From Methylorubrum populi (lineage in GTDB: Bacteria; Pseudomonadota; Alphaproteobacteria; Rhizobiales; Beijerinckiaceae): a stretch of DNA of 64,000 nucleotides. How positions within the stretch are numbered: position 1 is the first letter of the stretch; each line of letters starts with the position of its first letter. Positions 7,804 to 17,614 of the stretch are shown in pieces. The stretch spans positions 1 through 64,000 of the forward strand of contig NZ_AP014809.1 of the NCBI RefSeq assembly GCF_002355515.1. Direction: 5' to 3'. Both the position numbers and the translations under genes were made by a program. Below the pieces are notes generated by a model, which had not been told where the DNA came from, did not search any database, and saw only the letters and a program-made list of their open reading frames with translations.

Positions 7804-9987
7804 ATGAACGCGCCGGTCCGGCCGCCCGATCTCGACCTGCTCGCGGGCTCGGTCGAGCGCGTCACCTTCCACAGCGCCGAGACCGGCTTCTGCGTCCTGA
7901 AGGTTCATGCCCGCGGCCGGCGCGATCTCGTGCCGGTGGTAGGCCATGCCCCCGCCATCGCCGCCGGGGAGTGGCTGACGGCCGCCGGGCGCTGGGTGAC
8001 CGACCGCGAGCACGGCCTCCAGTTCCGCGCCGACACACTTCAGGTCACGCCCCCGACCGGGATCGAGGGGATCGAGCGCTACTTGGCCTCGGGTCAGATG
8101 CGCGGCATTGGCCCGATGATGGCCAAGCGCATCGTCGCCGCCTTCGGCGAGGCGGTGTTCGAGATCATCGAGGCCGAACCGGCCCGCCTCACCGAGGTCG
8201 AGGGCATCGGCCGCAAGCGCGCCGCCCGCATCGTCAAGGGCTGGGCCGAGCAGAAGGCCGTGCGGGAGATCATGATCTTCCTGCACGCCCACGGCGTCGG
8301 CACGGCGCGGGCAACCCGCATCTTCCGCACCTACGGCTGCGATGCGCTGAAGGTGATGGCGGAGGATCCCTATCGCCTCGCCCGCGACATCCGCGGTATC
8401 GGCTTTCGCACGGCGGATGCCATCGCGCTGCGCCTCGGCCTCGCCCGCGATGCGCCGCAACGGCTCGCCGCCGGCGTATCCTACGCCCTGCAGGCGGCGA
8501 TGGACGAGGGGCATTGCGGCCTGCCCGTCGAGCGGTTGGTAAGCCTCGCCGCCGAACTGCTCGACGTCGCAGCCGACCTCGTTCGCATCGCTGCCGCGCT
8601 CGCCCTGCGCGAGGGCCGCGACGTCGTCGCGGACACGTTGCGCGGCGAACCCTGCCTGTTTCTCAAGGGGCTGCACGGGGCCGAGCGCGCCATCGCGATG
8701 CGGCTCGTCGAGCGTGCCGCCGGCACCCCGCCCTGGCCGGCCATCGATCTCGCCCTGGCCCGTCCCTGGGTCGAGGCCAGGACCGGGAAGACCCTCTCCG
8801 CCTCGCAGGCCGAAGCGATCGGTCTGGTTCTGTGCTCGAAATTGTGCGTGCTCACCGGCGGGCCCGGCGTCGGCAAGACCAGCACTCTCGATGCGATCCT
8901 GCGCATCCTCACCGCCAAGGGCGTGCGGGTTCTGCTCGCCGCCCCCACCGGCAGGGCGGCCAAGCGCATGGCCGAACAGACGGGACTGGAGGCGCGTACC
9001 CTCCACCGCCTGCTGGAGATCGACCCGCGCAACGGCGGACTTCAGCGCGACGAAGGCAACCCCCTCGACTGCGACCTTCTCGTCGTCGACGAGACCTCGA
9101 TGGTCGACGTGCCGCTGATGCATGCCCTGCTCAAGGCGGTGCCGGAGCATGCGGGCCTGATCCTCGTCGGCGACGTCGACCAGCTGCCCTCCGTCGGTCC
9201 CGGCCAGATCCTGGCCGACGTGATCGCCTCCAACCGGGTGCCGGTGGCGCGGCTCACCGAAATCTTCCGGCAGGCGGCGGAGAGCCGGATTGTCGTCAAC
9301 GCTCACAACATCAACACCGGCCGCATGCCGGCAGCCGCGCCGAAGGGCGAGGCGAGCGACTTCTACAGTGTCGAGATCGAGGACGCGGACGAGGGCGTCG
9401 ACCGGCTCGTCGATCTCGTGGCCCGGCGCATCCCACTCCGATTCGGCCTCGACCCGGCCCGTGATATCCAGGTGCTGACGCCGATGATCCGCGGCTCGCT
9501 CGGCAGCCGCAACCTCAACCACGCCCTGCAGCGCGTGCTGAATCCCTCGCCCCCGGCGCAGGTCGAGCGCTTCGGCTGGCGCTTCGCACCCGGCGACCGT
9601 GTGATGGAAACCCGCAACGACTACGACCGCGACGTGTTCAACGGCGATCTCGGCACGGTCCAAGCCATCGATGCCGAGGAGGAGGCGCTCAGCGTCGATT
9701 TTGACGGCCGCCCGGTGATCTATCCCTTCGCCGAGCTCGACACGCTGGTCCCCGCTTTCGCCACCACGATCCACAAGGCGCAAGGCTCGGAATATCCGGC
9801 CGTGGTGATCCCGGTGGTGACGCAGCACCGCACCATGCTCGCGCGCAACCTCCTCTATACCGGCGTCACCCGCGGGCGCCGCCTGGTGGTGCTGGTCGGT
9901 CAGCGCCGGGCGATCGGAATGGCGATCCGTGAGAGTTCCGCCCGACGGCGCTGGACCAAGCTGCGGGAATGGATCGAGGCGGACTGA
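7804..9987 (+). CDS. recD2: RecD2-type ATP-dependent DNA helicase
   Basis: 5'-3' superfamily 1B helicase of the stand-alone RecD2 class (no recB or recC nearby). The 727-residue length fits RecD2. The N-terminal part carries helix-hairpin-helix-like GIGPMMAKRIV and VEGIGRKRAARIV segments (near residues 100 and 140). The motor has Walker A GGPGVGKTST near residue 355, Walker B VVDETSMVD, motif III VGDVDQLPSVGPG, and the C-terminal TIHKAQGSEYPAVVIP and YTGVTRGRR motifs. GTGAGGG just upstream of ATG 7804 is a plausible ribosome site. Probably co-transcribed with the gene at 7069. Confidence 0.93.
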   Translation: MNAPVRPPDLDLLAGSVERVTFHSAETGFCVLKVHARGRRDLVPVVGHAPAIAAGEWLTAAGRWVTDREHGLQFRADTLQVTPPTGIEGIERYLASGQMRGIGPMMAKRIVAAFGEAVFEIIEAEPARLTEVEGIGRKRAARIVKGWAEQKAVREIMIFLHAHGVGTARATRIFRTYGCDALKVMAEDPYRLARDIRGIGFRTADAIALRLGLARDAPQRLAAGVSYALQAAMDEGHCGLPVERLVSLAAELLDVAADLVRIAAALALREGRDVVADTLRGEPCLFLKGLHGAERAIAMRLVERAAGTPPWPAIDLALARPWVEARTGKTLSASQAEAIGLVLCSKLCVLTGGPGVGKTSTLDAILRILTAKGVRVLLAAPTGRAAKRMAEQTGLEARTLHRLLEIDPRNGGLQRDEGNPLDCDLLVVDETSMVDVPLMHALLKAVPEHAGLILVGDVDQLPSVGPGQILADVIASNRVPVARLTEIFRQAAESRIVVNAHNINTGRMPAAAPKGEASDFYSVEIEDADEGVDRLVDLVARRIPLRFGLDPARDIQVLTPMIRGSLGSRNLNHALQRVLNPSPPAQVERFGWRFAPGDRVMETRNDYDRDVFNGDLGTVQAIDAEEEALSVDFDGRPVIYPFAELDTLVPAFATTIHKAQGSEYPAVVIPVVTQHRTMLARNLLYTGVTRGRRLVVLVGQRRAIGMAIRESSARRRWTKLREWIEAD

Positions 9988-10129
9988 CGGCAGAGTTGTA
10001 ACCGATTTGCCCTCGCCCCAGGCCTTGCTCATCGTGTAGGCAGCGGGAGAACCGGCGGCGTCTTCGGCGCGCCCGGTCCCTCCACGAGGCGAGCGCCCCG
10101 CTATTCCTGATCCCGACCACACGCAGCCG

Positions 10130-11314
10130 GTGCGGCAGGTCTTCTATCTGCCGGGTTTCGATCCCCGCGAGCCGGAAACCTATTGGGGCCTGTTCCGCCG
10201 CGAGAGTCGCCTCACGGCCGAGCGGCGCGGCCTGACGATCGCCGTCGGTGAACCGGTCCGGTCCGAGGATGGCATCAGCCTCGATTGGGATGTGCGGAGC
10301 GAGGCCGATGGTGCCGCGACGCGGGTGCGTTACAGCCTCCTTCGCTGGGACGACATCGTCCGCGACCGCTTTCCCCGTTCCAACCTGCGCCGGCTCGCAA
10401 GCCTTCCGGGATTGGGATGGCGCCTTTGGCGGTCCGGCTACATGCGAAAGCTCCAACGCGAGGCGCGCCGCTTCTACCGGGTCATTGCTAGCGTCCATCA
10501 TTTCTATCTGGTCTTCGTTCTGGCGAGCCTCGCGCTTGCCGTCGCGGCGGTGACGCTGACGCCGCTCGCGCAGCTGCCTCCCCTGGCTTGCGCGGCCCTC
10601 GTTCCGGTGCTCGCCTACGTGATCCTGGCGTTCCTCACCCAGCTGACACGCGGGAAACCGCTCTACGTCACCCATCTCGTCGACGATACCGCCTTCACGC
10701 ACGACCATGCCTCGGGATGCGAGACCGCGATGCGCGCGCGCCTGGGGCCGTGGGCGGAGCGCATCCGGAGGGCCGAGGGTCAAGCCCACGAGATCGTGGT
10801 GATCGGGCATTCCTCGTCGAGCTTTCTCGCCTTCGAGTGCCTCGACCGCATCCTTCAATCCGATCCCGGCTTCGGCCGGCGCGGCACCCCGGTGACGCTG
10901 GTGACCATCGGCAGCGTGATCCCGTGGATCACCCTCGATCCGCGGGCAGACGAGACGCGGCGGGCGCTCGATCGGATCGGCCGCGACGCCGCGATCGGCT
11001 GGCTCGACATCCGCGCCAACTGGGATTGGCTCTCGATCCATTTGCGCGATCCGGTCAGCGCCTCAGGCCTGACGGCACCGCCCCGCGACCGCTTCGCGGT
11101 GATGCGCGTCGAGATCGAGGACCTGATCGAGCCGGCGCTGGTCGCGCGACGGCGCTGGAACCTGTTCCGCATGCATTTCCAGCTCCTGATGTCGAGCCGG
11201 TCGCGGAACGGCTTCGACTACGTCGCCTTCGTGGCGGGACCAGAGCCGGTCCATGAGGCGGTGGAGCGCTGCCGGAGGCAGCGCGTCGTGGCCGCGACCC
11301 CGGAATTCACCTGA
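10130..11314 (+). CDS. Membrane protein with alpha/beta-hydrolase-like GHSSS motif
   Basis: A 394-residue protein starting at GTG 10130. The N-terminal part resembles a hydrolase opening (VFYLPGFDPREPETYW). Two adjacent membrane segments follow (about residues 125-145 and 150-170), the first beginning FYLVFVLASLALAVAA. After them comes VVIGHSSSSFLAFE, a nucleophile-elbow-like motif with the candidate serine near residue 228. I read this as an inner-membrane serine-hydrolase-like protein of unknown substrate. Catalytic acid and histidine cannot be assigned with confidence. It stands alone between recD2 and purL and is followed by a hairpin. Confidence 0.8.
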   Translation: MRQVFYLPGFDPREPETYWGLFRRESRLTAERRGLTIAVGEPVRSEDGISLDWDVRSEADGAATRVRYSLLRWDDIVRDRFPRSNLRRLASLPGLGWRLWRSGYMRKLQREARRFYRVIASVHHFYLVFVLASLALAVAAVTLTPLAQLPPLACAALVPVLAYVILAFLTQLTRGKPLYVTHLVDDTAFTHDHASGCETAMRARLGPWAERIRRAEGQAHEIVVIGHSSSSFLAFECLDRILQSDPGFGRRGTPVTLVTIGSVIPWITLDPRADETRRALDRIGRDAAIGWLDIRANWDWLSIHLRDPVSASGLTAPPRDRFAVMRVEIEDLIEPALVARRRWNLFRMHFQLLMSSRSRNGFDYVAFVAGPEPVHEAVERCRRQRVVAATPEFT

Positions 11315-11329
11315 CGGAAAAGGCGGAAC

Positions 11330-11347
11330 CGGCTTGTGCGCAAGCCG
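11330..11347 (+). terminator. Hairpin after the membrane-hydrolase gene
   Basis: Seven-bp perfect stem (CGGCTTG / CAAGCCG) with a TGCG loop, 15 nt after the stop codon at 11314. No T-run follows, so it is only a candidate terminator. Confidence 0.4.
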
Positions 11348-11411
11348 ACAGCGGCCGTACGCGCCCTTTGCAGCGCGTGCTGATCCGCTCTAGAGCGATG
11401 CACAAAGTCAA

Positions 11412-11464
11412 TTCGCTTCGCAGCGAACCTCTCGGGTTCGCCTCCGACCGGCTCCGAGTGGAGC
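11412..11464 (+). promoter_or_regulatory. purL leader with overlapping hairpins
   Basis: Three short hairpins in the leader of purL: TTCGCT/AGCGAA (11412-11427), CGAACC/GGTTCG (11424-11440) and GCTCC/GGAGC (11451-11464). The first two share bases 11424-11427 and cannot form together. That is compatible with an alternative-pairing regulatory leader, or with a degenerate intergenic repeat. No known riboswitch was recognised. Confidence 0.3.
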
Positions 11465-11504
11465 TGGATCGACACGCGAGAGAGGTTTGGGACAGGACCC
11501 TCGG

Positions 11505-13730
11505 ATGTTTCGCAACGATGTTCCGATCACTCCCGAGCTGGTGCGCCAGCACGGCCTGACACCCGACGAGTACGAGCGCTTCCGCGCCCTCGTCGGCCGT
11601 GAGCCGACTTTGACCGAGCTCGGCATCGTTTCGGCGATGTGGAACGAGCACTGCTCCTACAAGTCCTCGCGCAAGCACCTGCGCGGCCTGCCGACCTCGG
11701 CGCCGTGGGTGATCCAGGGACCGGGCGAGAACGCGGGCGTCATCGACATCGGCGACGGGCTGGCCTGCGTCTTCAAGATGGAGAGCCACAACCACCCGAG
11801 CTTCATCGAGCCCTATCAGGGCGCGGCGACCGGGGTCGGCGGCATCCTGCGCGACGTGTTCACCATGGGCGCGCGCCCGATCGCGGCGCTCAACGCCCTG
11901 CGCTTCGGCTCGCCCGACCATCCGCGCACCCGCCACCTCGTCTCGGGTGTCGTCGCGGGTGTGGGCGGCTACGGCAATTCCTTCGGCGTGCCGACGGTGG
12001 GCGGCCTCGTCGGCTTCCATCGGCGCTACGACGGCAACATCCTCGTCAACGCCATGGCGGTGGGCCTCGCGCGGACCGATGCGATCTTCTACGCGGCGGC
12101 CACCGGCGTCGGGAATCCGATCGTCTATCTCGGCTCAAAGACCGGCCGCGATGGCATCCACGGCGCGACCATGGCCTCGGCCGAGTTCGACGAGGCCAGC
12201 GAGTCGAAGCGTCCGACCGTGCAGGTCGGCGACCCCTTCGCCGAGAAGCTGCTGCTGGAGGCCTGCCTTGAGCTGATGGCCTCCGGCGCCGTCATCGCGA
12301 TCCAGGACATGGGCGCGGCGGGCCTGACCTGCTCGGCCGTCGAGATGGGCGCCAAGGGCGATCTCGGCGTCGAGCTGCATCTGGAGAACGTGCCGACCCG
12401 CGAAGAGGGCATGACCCCCTACGAGATGATGCTCTCGGAGAGCCAGGAGCGCATGCTCATGGTGCTCAAGCCCGGCATGGAGGCCGAGGCCGAGGCGATC
12501 TTCGTGAAGTGGGGCCTCGACTTCGCCGTCATCGGCCACACCACCAATACGCTGCGCTTCGTCATCAAGCACAACGGCGAGACCGTCGCCGACCTGCCGA
12601 TCAAGGAGCTCGGCGACGAGGCGCCGCTCTACGACCGGCCGCACATCGCCAACACGCACCAGCCGGTCATCGCGGCCGCGAGCGTCGAGGCCAGCGTGCC
12701 GAACGCGGAGGCGCTCAAGCGCCTGATCGGCTCGCCGGAACTCGCTTCGAAGCGCTGGGTCTACGAGCAGTACGATCACTTCATCCTCGGCAACACCGTG
12801 CAGAAACCGGGCGGCGACGCGGCGATCGTGCGGGTCGAGGACGGGCCGAAGGGCCTCGCGATCTCCACCGACGTGACCCCGCGCTACTGCGAGGCCGATC
12901 CGGTCGAGGGCGGCCGGCAGGCCGTGGCGGAGGCGTGGCGCAACATCACTGCCGTCGGCGGGCGCCCGCTGGCGATCACCGACAACCTCAATTTCGGCAA
13001 TCCGGAAAAGCCCGAGGTGATGGGCCAGCTCGTCGGCTGCCTGAAGGGAATCGGTGAGGCCTGCCTCGCCCTCGACTTCCCCGTCGTCTCCGGCAACGTC
13101 TCGCTCTACAACGAGACCAACGGCGTCGGCATCCTGCCGACCCCGACCATCGGCGGCGTCGGCGTCATGGACGACGTGGAGCGCCACGCGACGGTCGCGC
13201 TCAAGCGCGAGGGCGACGTTCTGGTGCTGATCGGTCGCACCGAGGGCTGGCTCGGCCAGTCGCTCTATCTCTCGGAGATTGCCCGCCGCGAGGAGGGCGC
13301 GCCGCCGCCCGTCGATCTCGCCGTCGAGCGCCGCAACGGCGATTTCGTGCGCAGCCTGATCGTTTCAGGGATCGTCGACACCGTGCACGACCTCTCCGAC
13401 GGCGGCCTCGCCGTGGCGCTCGCCGAGATGGCGATGGCCGGCGGGATCGGCGCGGCACTCCCCGCGGCGCCCGACGGCGTGCCGGCCCATGCCTACCTGT
13501 TCGGCGAGGATCAGGCTCGCTACCTGATCGCGGTGCCCGCCGAGGCGGCGGCCGATCTCCTCTACAGCGCCTCGGCGCAGGGAATCGACGCGGCCACCGT
13601 CGGCATTGTCGGCGGCGACAGCTTGGTGCTGCCGGGCGAAGAGACCATATCCGTGGCCGCGTTGAAGGCCGCGCACGAGGGCTGGTTCCCTGCCTACATG
13701 GCGAGCCAGCCGGCCGCGCCTGCGGCGTAA
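11505..13730 (+). CDS. purL: Phosphoribosylformylglycinamidine synthase subunit PurL
   Basis: ATP-dependent synthetase subunit of de novo purine biosynthesis, converting FGAR to FGAM using ammonia delivered by the PurQ glutaminase. This is the small, bacterial three-subunit type: 741 residues with no glutaminase domain. Visible signatures include [52 protein letters not shown] and, in the second half, [18 protein letters not shown] 11505 was chosen with GGACAGGA upstream; an in-frame TTG at 11487 would add six residues. The partner genes purS and purQ are not in the window. bolA and grxD follow, a common rhizobial arrangement. Confidence 0.96.
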   Translation: MFRNDVPITPELVRQHGLTPDEYERFRALVGREPTLTELGIVSAMWNEHCSYKSSRKHLRGLPTSAPWVIQGPGENAGVIDIGDGLACVFKMESHNHPSFIEPYQGAATGVGGILRDVFTMGARPIAALNALRFGSPDHPRTRHLVSGVVAGVGGYGNSFGVPTVGGLVGFHRRYDGNILVNAMAVGLARTDAIFYAAATGVGNPIVYLGSKTGRDGIHGATMASAEFDEASESKRPTVQVGDPFAEKLLLEACLELMASGAVIAIQDMGAAGLTCSAVEMGAKGDLGVELHLENVPTREEGMTPYEMMLSESQERMLMVLKPGMEAEAEAIFVKWGLDFAVIGHTTNTLRFVIKHNGETVADLPIKELGDEAPLYDRPHIANTHQPVIAAASVEASVPNAEALKRLIGSPELASKRWVYEQYDHFILGNTVQKPGGDAAIVRVEDGPKGLAISTDVTPRYCEADPVEGGRQAVAEAWRNITAVGGRPLAITDNLNFGNPEKPEVMGQLVGCLKGIGEACLALDFPVVSGNVSLYNETNGVGILPTPTIGGVGVMDDVERHATVALKREGDVLVLIGRTEGWLGQSLYLSEIARREEGAPPPVDLAVERRNGDFVRSLIVSGIVDTVHDLSDGGLAVALAEMAMAGGIGAALPAAPDGVPAHAYLFGEDQARYLIAVPAEAAADLLYSASAQGIDAATVGIVGGDSLVLPGEETISVAALKAAHEGWFPAYMASQPAAPAA

Positions 13731-13757
13731 CGAGACGAAAGCGAGCGGAGAGCCCCC

Positions 13758-13994
13758 ATGCCGATGGATGCGCGCGAGATCGAGTCGATGATCCGCGAGG
13801 CGCTGCCCGACGCGCAGGTCGAGATCAAGGATCTGGCGGGCGACGGCGACCACTACGCCGCCACCGTCATCTCCTCCGCCTTCAAGGGCAAGACCCGCGT
13901 CGCCCAGCACCAGATGGTCTACGGCGCGCTCCAGGGGCGGATGGGGGGCGTGCTCCACGCCCTTGCGCTGACCACCGGCGTTCCCCAGGATTGA
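13758..13994 (+). CDS. BolA family protein
   Basis: A 78-residue BolA/IbaG-like protein. Residues 1-60 show the family pattern: MDAREIESMIREALPDA, then EIKDLAGDGDHYAATVIS, then KTRVAQHQMVYGAL. The conserved histidine in QHQMVY and a second in the GDHY loop are the likely ligands in shared [2Fe-2S] complexes. BolA proteins pair with monothiol glutaredoxins, and one (CGFS-type) is encoded 74 nt downstream. This supports a role in iron-sulfur cluster handling. Start ATG 13758, 27 nt after purL. Confidence 0.92.
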   Translation: MPMDAREIESMIREALPDAQVEIKDLAGDGDHYAATVISSAFKGKTRVAQHQMVYGALQGRMGGVLHALALTTGVPQD

Positions 13995-14067
13995 GCCGAT
14001 CTTGAAATCGGACGGACAGGTCTGATTTCACATCCGACCGAGACGACGAGACAACGAGGACCGCGCG

Positions 14068-14403
14068 ATGACCGACGTCAACACCGCCATCAAGACCGAG
14101 ATCGATTCCCAGGATGTGGTCGTGTTCATGAAGGGCACGCCGCAATTCCCGATGTGCGGCTTTTCCGGACAGGTGGTCCAGATCCTCAATTACCTCGGCG
14201 TACCGTTCAAGGGCGTGAACGTGCTCGACGACATGGCCGTTCGCGAGGGTATCAAGGCCTATTCCAACTGGCCGACAATCCCGCAGATCTACGTGAAGGG
14301 CGAGTTCGTCGGTGGGTGCGACATCGCCCGCGAGATGTTCCAGTCGGGCGAGCTGCAGCATTTCCTGTCCGAGAAGGGTGTGCCGGTGAAGAGCGCCGCC
14401 TGA
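14068..14403 (+). CDS. grxD: Monothiol glutaredoxin, CGFS type
   Basis: A 111-residue Grx4-like protein that binds and transfers [2Fe-2S] clusters using glutathione. The active site CGFS has its cysteine at residue 30. The thioredoxin-fold landmarks [19 protein letters not shown] follow, with the cis-proline TIPQ and the GGCD glutathione-binding motif. The length and motifs are typical. It lies immediately after the BolA gene, its expected partner. Confidence 0.95.
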   Translation: MTDVNTAIKTEIDSQDVVVFMKGTPQFPMCGFSGQVVQILNYLGVPFKGVNVLDDMAVREGIKAYSNWPTIPQIYVKGEFVGGCDIAREMFQSGELQHFLSEKGVPVKSAA

Positions 14404-14475
14404 TCTGGCGCCCTTTCACGAAACCCTTTCGCGATCGCGCGGCTTGTCTCCCGGCGGGTAGGCCGGGAGATCAGC

Positions 14476-15378
14476 ATGCATGACGTCATCATCGTGGGCG
14501 GTGGCCCGGCCGGGCTCAACGCCGCCCTGATTCTCGGCCGTGCGCGGCGCACGGTCCTGCTCTGCGATGCGGGCGAGCCGCGCAACGCCGCGACCCCGCG
14601 CACCTGGGGTCTGTTCACCCGCGACGGCACCCCACCCTTCGACCTGCGGGCGCAGGGCCGGGCCGATCTTGAGCGGTACGACACCGTCGAGTGCCGCGAA
14701 ATCTCGGTGACGGAAGCCTCCCGCGACGGCGACGGTTTCATCGTTGTCCTGGCCGACGGTCGCCGCGAGAGGGCGCGCCGCCTGATCCTCGCCACCGGCC
14801 TCGCCCAGGACATCCCCGACATCGAGGGGTTCGACACCTACTGGGGGACGGGTGTACATTCCTGCCCCTATTGTGACGGCTTCGAGGTCCGGGACCGTCC
14901 GCTCGTCGTGTACGGCCGCGGGCACGGCGGCTGCGGCCTCGCGCTCGAACTGACCGGCTGGAGCCGCGACGTCACGCTTTGCACCAATGGCGGCGACGGC
15001 GATCTCACGGGCAAGGACCGCGACCGGCTCGAACGCAACGGGGTTCGCGTGATCGAGACGGAGATCGCGCGACTCGAGGGAAATGGTTCGCGTCCCACCT
15101 GTCTGCGCTTCCGCGACTATAGCGAAACGGCCTGCACCGCGCTGTTCCTGATGCCGTTCGCCTGCAGTCCCTCGCCGCTCATCACGCAGCTCGGCTGCGA
15201 ACTCGATGAGACCCGCAGTGTGGTGCCGACCCGGGAATACGAGAAGACCAACGTGCCGGGCCTCTACGTCGCGGGCGACGCTTCGCGTCGGGTTCAGTTC
15301 GCGGTCGTGGCCGCGGCGGAGGGCGCGATGGCCGCCTTCGCGATCAATGCCGAGTTCGTGGCGGAGGCGACGCGATAG
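14476..15378 (+). CDS. Thioredoxin-reductase-like FAD-dependent oxidoreductase
   Basis: A 300-residue flavoprotein with the TrxB fold. The FAD-binding GGGPAGL lies at residues 8-14, the redox pair C130-P-Y-C133 follows, and a C-terminal FAD motif reads GLYVAGDAS. The NADPH-binding glycine motif is altered (VYGRGHGGCGLALEL instead of the usual GxGxxA), so the hydride donor is uncertain. No thioredoxin gene is adjacent. It may serve another small redox partner. Start ATG 14476, 72 nt after grxD. Confidence 0.88.
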   Translation: MHDVIIVGGGPAGLNAALILGRARRTVLLCDAGEPRNAATPRTWGLFTRDGTPPFDLRAQGRADLERYDTVECREISVTEASRDGDGFIVVLADGRRERARRLILATGLAQDIPDIEGFDTYWGTGVHSCPYCDGFEVRDRPLVVYGRGHGGCGLALELTGWSRDVTLCTNGGDGDLTGKDRDRLERNGVRVIETEIARLEGNGSRPTCLRFRDYSETACTALFLMPFACSPSPLITQLGCELDETRSVVPTREYEKTNVPGLYVAGDASRRVQFAVVAAAEGAMAAFAINAEFVAEATR

Positions 15379-15485
15379 AGCGGGCCGGATCGACCGTTCC
15401 GTTCTCGACGCGAAGGATAAAGCCGCGCGACGGCGCGTTGTTCGAAGCGGGCGCCGGGCGCCCCTTCCCTTCGAATTCCGGAGCC

Positions 15486-16373
15486 ATGATGATCCCACCC
15501 GTCCATCCCAAGACGCCGCGCGTGGCGGTCGCCTGCGGCTGCGCCCTCGGCGAGGAGGTCGTGTGGGATGTTCGCGACGGTTCTCTGCTCTGGGTCGATA
15601 TCGAGAACCCGGCGGTCTGGCGACATTGGCCGGCGACGAACGAAACCATCCGCCTGCCCCTCGATGAAAAAATCGGCTTCGCCCTCCTGACCCGGGACCC
15701 GGATCGCGTGGTCGCCGGCTTCAAGTCGGGCGTCGCTGCCCTGCGGCTGTCGGACGGATCCCGCACGCCCCTCGTGCGTCCGGACGACTATCCGGAAGGC
15801 AACCGGCTGAACAGCGGACAGGTCGGGCCGGACGGGCGGCTTTACTTCGGCAGCATGGATGATGCCGAGGAAGCCCCGACCGGCCGCTTCCATCGCTGGG
15901 ACGGGACACACCTCGAAACCTTCGGCAGCGCTGCCGCCGTTACGAACGGTCCGATCGTCAGTCCGGATGGCCGCCGCCTCTATACGATCGACACCGCCAA
16001 CGGCGTCGTACAGGTTCACGATCTCGACGCGGATCGGATTGGCGAGGGACGATCCCTTCTTCGATTCGAAGACGGCTGGGGCAAGCCGGACGGCCTGACC
16101 GTCGACGCCGAGGATCACCTCTGGATCTGCCATTACGGTGCCGGGCGCGTCACCCGCTTCGCACCGGATGGGCGGGTGGCCTATGTCGTGCCGATGCCGA
16201 CGCCGTTCGTGACGAAATGCGCCTTCGGCGGGGACGACCTCTCGACGCTCTATGTGACGACGTGCCTGCGCGGCCGGGATCCGACAATCGATCCGATGGC
16301 GGGCCATCTCTATCAAGTCGAGACGGACTTCCGTGGAGTTGCACCAAACCTTCTGGATTGGCCGCGAACCTGA
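15486..16373 (+). CDS. SMP-30/gluconolactonase/LRE family protein
   Basis: A 295-residue six-bladed beta-propeller of the SMP-30 family, whose members are often metal-dependent sugar lactonases. Family landmarks are LGEEVVWDVRDGSLLWVDIE, the metal-site region GNRLNSGQVGPDGRLYFGSM, DTANGVVQVHDLD and KPDGLTVDAEDHLWICHYGAGRVTRF. The position normally filled by RxNDGK is changed (GNRLNSGQV), so the substrate may differ. ATG 15486 or ATG 15489 could be used. The stop overlaps a 12-bp palindrome, AGTTGTACAACT (16373-16384). Confidence 0.88.
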   Translation: MMIPPVHPKTPRVAVACGCALGEEVVWDVRDGSLLWVDIENPAVWRHWPATNETIRLPLDEKIGFALLTRDPDRVVAGFKSGVAALRLSDGSRTPLVRPDDYPEGNRLNSGQVGPDGRLYFGSMDDAEEAPTGRFHRWDGTHLETFGSAAAVTNGPIVSPDGRRLYTIDTANGVVQVHDLDADRIGEGRSLLRFEDGWGKPDGLTVDAEDHLWICHYGAGRVTRFAPDGRVAYVVPMPTPFVTKCAFGGDDLSTLYVTTCLRGRDPTIDPMAGHLYQVETDFRGVAPNLLDWPRT

Positions 16374-16558
16374 GTTGTACAACTATTGCGGCCGTAGCGT
16401 GCGGTTTCGCACCGCAGTAGCGTCTGTTGCGGCGCAAATATGAAAGCGCGGTTAAAGCCGATGAATTGGTGGAACTTATCCCCAATTCGCTGGTTCTTTA
16501 CAAACGGTCGAGCTTTCGCTCGCAAACCGCGTGCCCTCGTCGAGGGCGGGAGCGGGAC

Positions 16559-16774
16559 ATGCCAGTCTTCGATGCGAAGAGTCTCACAGAACAGGGCGAC
16601 GGCGAGGTGCTTCTCGCGATGATCCTCCACGCGACGCCGCGCGCGCGCGATGAGGCACGCGAGCGCGGTCGGATGCGTGCCGAGCGGGCGACGATGCTGG
16701 CGGAAATCGATCCCGCCGTGCCGGGCACGACACTTGGCGCGGTCACGCCCGCCGAAATCCTGCCGGTTACCTGA
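16559..16774 (+). CDS. Small hypothetical protein
   Basis: A 71-residue reading frame beginning MPVFDAKSLTEQGDGEVLL. The centre is strongly helical and arginine-rich (ARDEARERGRMRAERATML). No family is recognised. GGCGGGAGCGGG just upstream could serve as a ribosome site. A near-perfect hairpin (GCCCTCG T CGAGGGC) precedes it. It lies convergent to the next gene. Moderate confidence that it is translated. Confidence 0.45.
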   Translation: MPVFDAKSLTEQGDGEVLLAMILHATPRARDEARERGRMRAERATMLAEIDPAVPGTTLGAVTPAEILPVT

Positions 16775-16786
16775 CGCGGCGCGTCC

Positions 16787-17614
16787 TCACCACGTCTGTG
16801 GCGTGATGATGCCCTGGCGCGTCACCACGACCCATTGCCGGCCCCGGCGCTCGATCGCCTCCACCCGTCCAATCCCCGGCACTGCGTCACCCCGACCGAC
16901 CTCGACGAGCCGGCGTCGGCGGTCTTCGAGGATCGCGACACCGTCGTAAACGTCGCGCAGAGCCCAGCCCTCCACGGTCTCGGTCTTCGGCTTGTCCGGT
17001 AGGCTGCCGGTCTGTGTCGGCTCCGCGGCGCGCGCCTCCGGTTTCGGATCCGGCTTGGCCGGCGCGACGGCGGCGGCCGGCGTCTTCTTCTCCAACTGCG
17101 CGATCATGCCGGCGATGCGCTCGCTCTGCTCGCGCTCGCTGCGTGTCACCGACTCGGTCAGGCTCGTCAGCCGCTTTTCGAACGCTTGCTCGCTGCGACC
17201 GATCCGATCGCCGAGGCTGCTCGCGAGCGACTTGGTCTCGTTGCGGGCGGCCTCGCTCGCCTCGCGCAGGGCCGTGGCGGTCCGTGCCAGTCGGTCGATC
17301 TCCTGGGCGAGCCGGGTTGTTTCCTGCCGCCCCGCCGACAACTCGGCCTGAACTTGTGCGAATATGTCCCCGGAACGCTCCTGCGGCGCGGCCAGAAGGC
17401 CGAGAGACAGGCCCCCGATCAGGGCGGCCGCGCTCGCGGCGGCGAGACGGCCATTGGCGCCGAGGCGGAGGCTCCTGCGCGCGGACGGCGTGGTCGGCGC
17501 TGCGGCCGACCCGGCCTTCGCGCCGGCGACCGCGCGCTTGAGCATTTCCTCGGGCGACATCGTTCCGGCCGGCGTCTTCGCCGCGCTCTTGCCCGCTTGG
17601 ACCGTCTCCGACAT
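16787..17614 (-). CDS. Membrane-anchored coiled-coil protein, unrecognised
   Basis: A 275-residue protein. After a polar N-terminus there is one membrane segment near residues 55-75 (AASAAALIGGLSLGLLAA). A long coiled coil follows from about residue 90 to 180, rich in Glu/Arg/Ala heptads. A Pro/Ala/Lys linker then leads to a small C-terminal beta domain (VEGWALRDVYDGVAILEDRRRRLVEVGRGDAVPGIGRVEAIERRG split across about residues 220-265). That last part resembles the small C-terminal domain seen in some rhizobial inner-membrane proteins. Probably periplasmic apart from the N-terminus. Function unknown. Confidence 0.8.
   Translation of the reverse strand: MSETVQAGKSAAKTPAGTMSPEEMLKRAVAGAKAGSAAAPTTPSARRSLRLGANGRLAAASAAALIGGLSLGLLAAPQERSGDIFAQVQAELSAGRQETTRLAQEIDRLARTATALREASEAARNETKSLASSLGDRIGRSEQAFEKRLTSLTESVTRSEREQSERIAGMIAQLEKKTPAAAVAPAKPDPKPEARAAEPTQTGSLPDKPKTETVEGWALRDVYDGVAILEDRRRRLVEVGRGDAVPGIGRVEAIERRGRQWVVVTRQGIITPQTW

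Noticed and set aside
6964..10122. Very long open frame on the minus strand opposite recD2 (over 1000 codons)
   Set aside because: High GC makes stop codons rare on the antisense strand. It lies opposite two clear genes and shows no protein-family pattern.
16373..16384. 12-bp palindrome AGTTGTACAACT at the stop of the SMP-30 family gene
   Set aside because: Short palindromes occur by chance; it overlaps coding sequence and has no partner site.
16476..16484. TTATCCCCA, one mismatch from a DnaA box
   Set aside because: Single isolated site with a mismatch, so no evidence of function.
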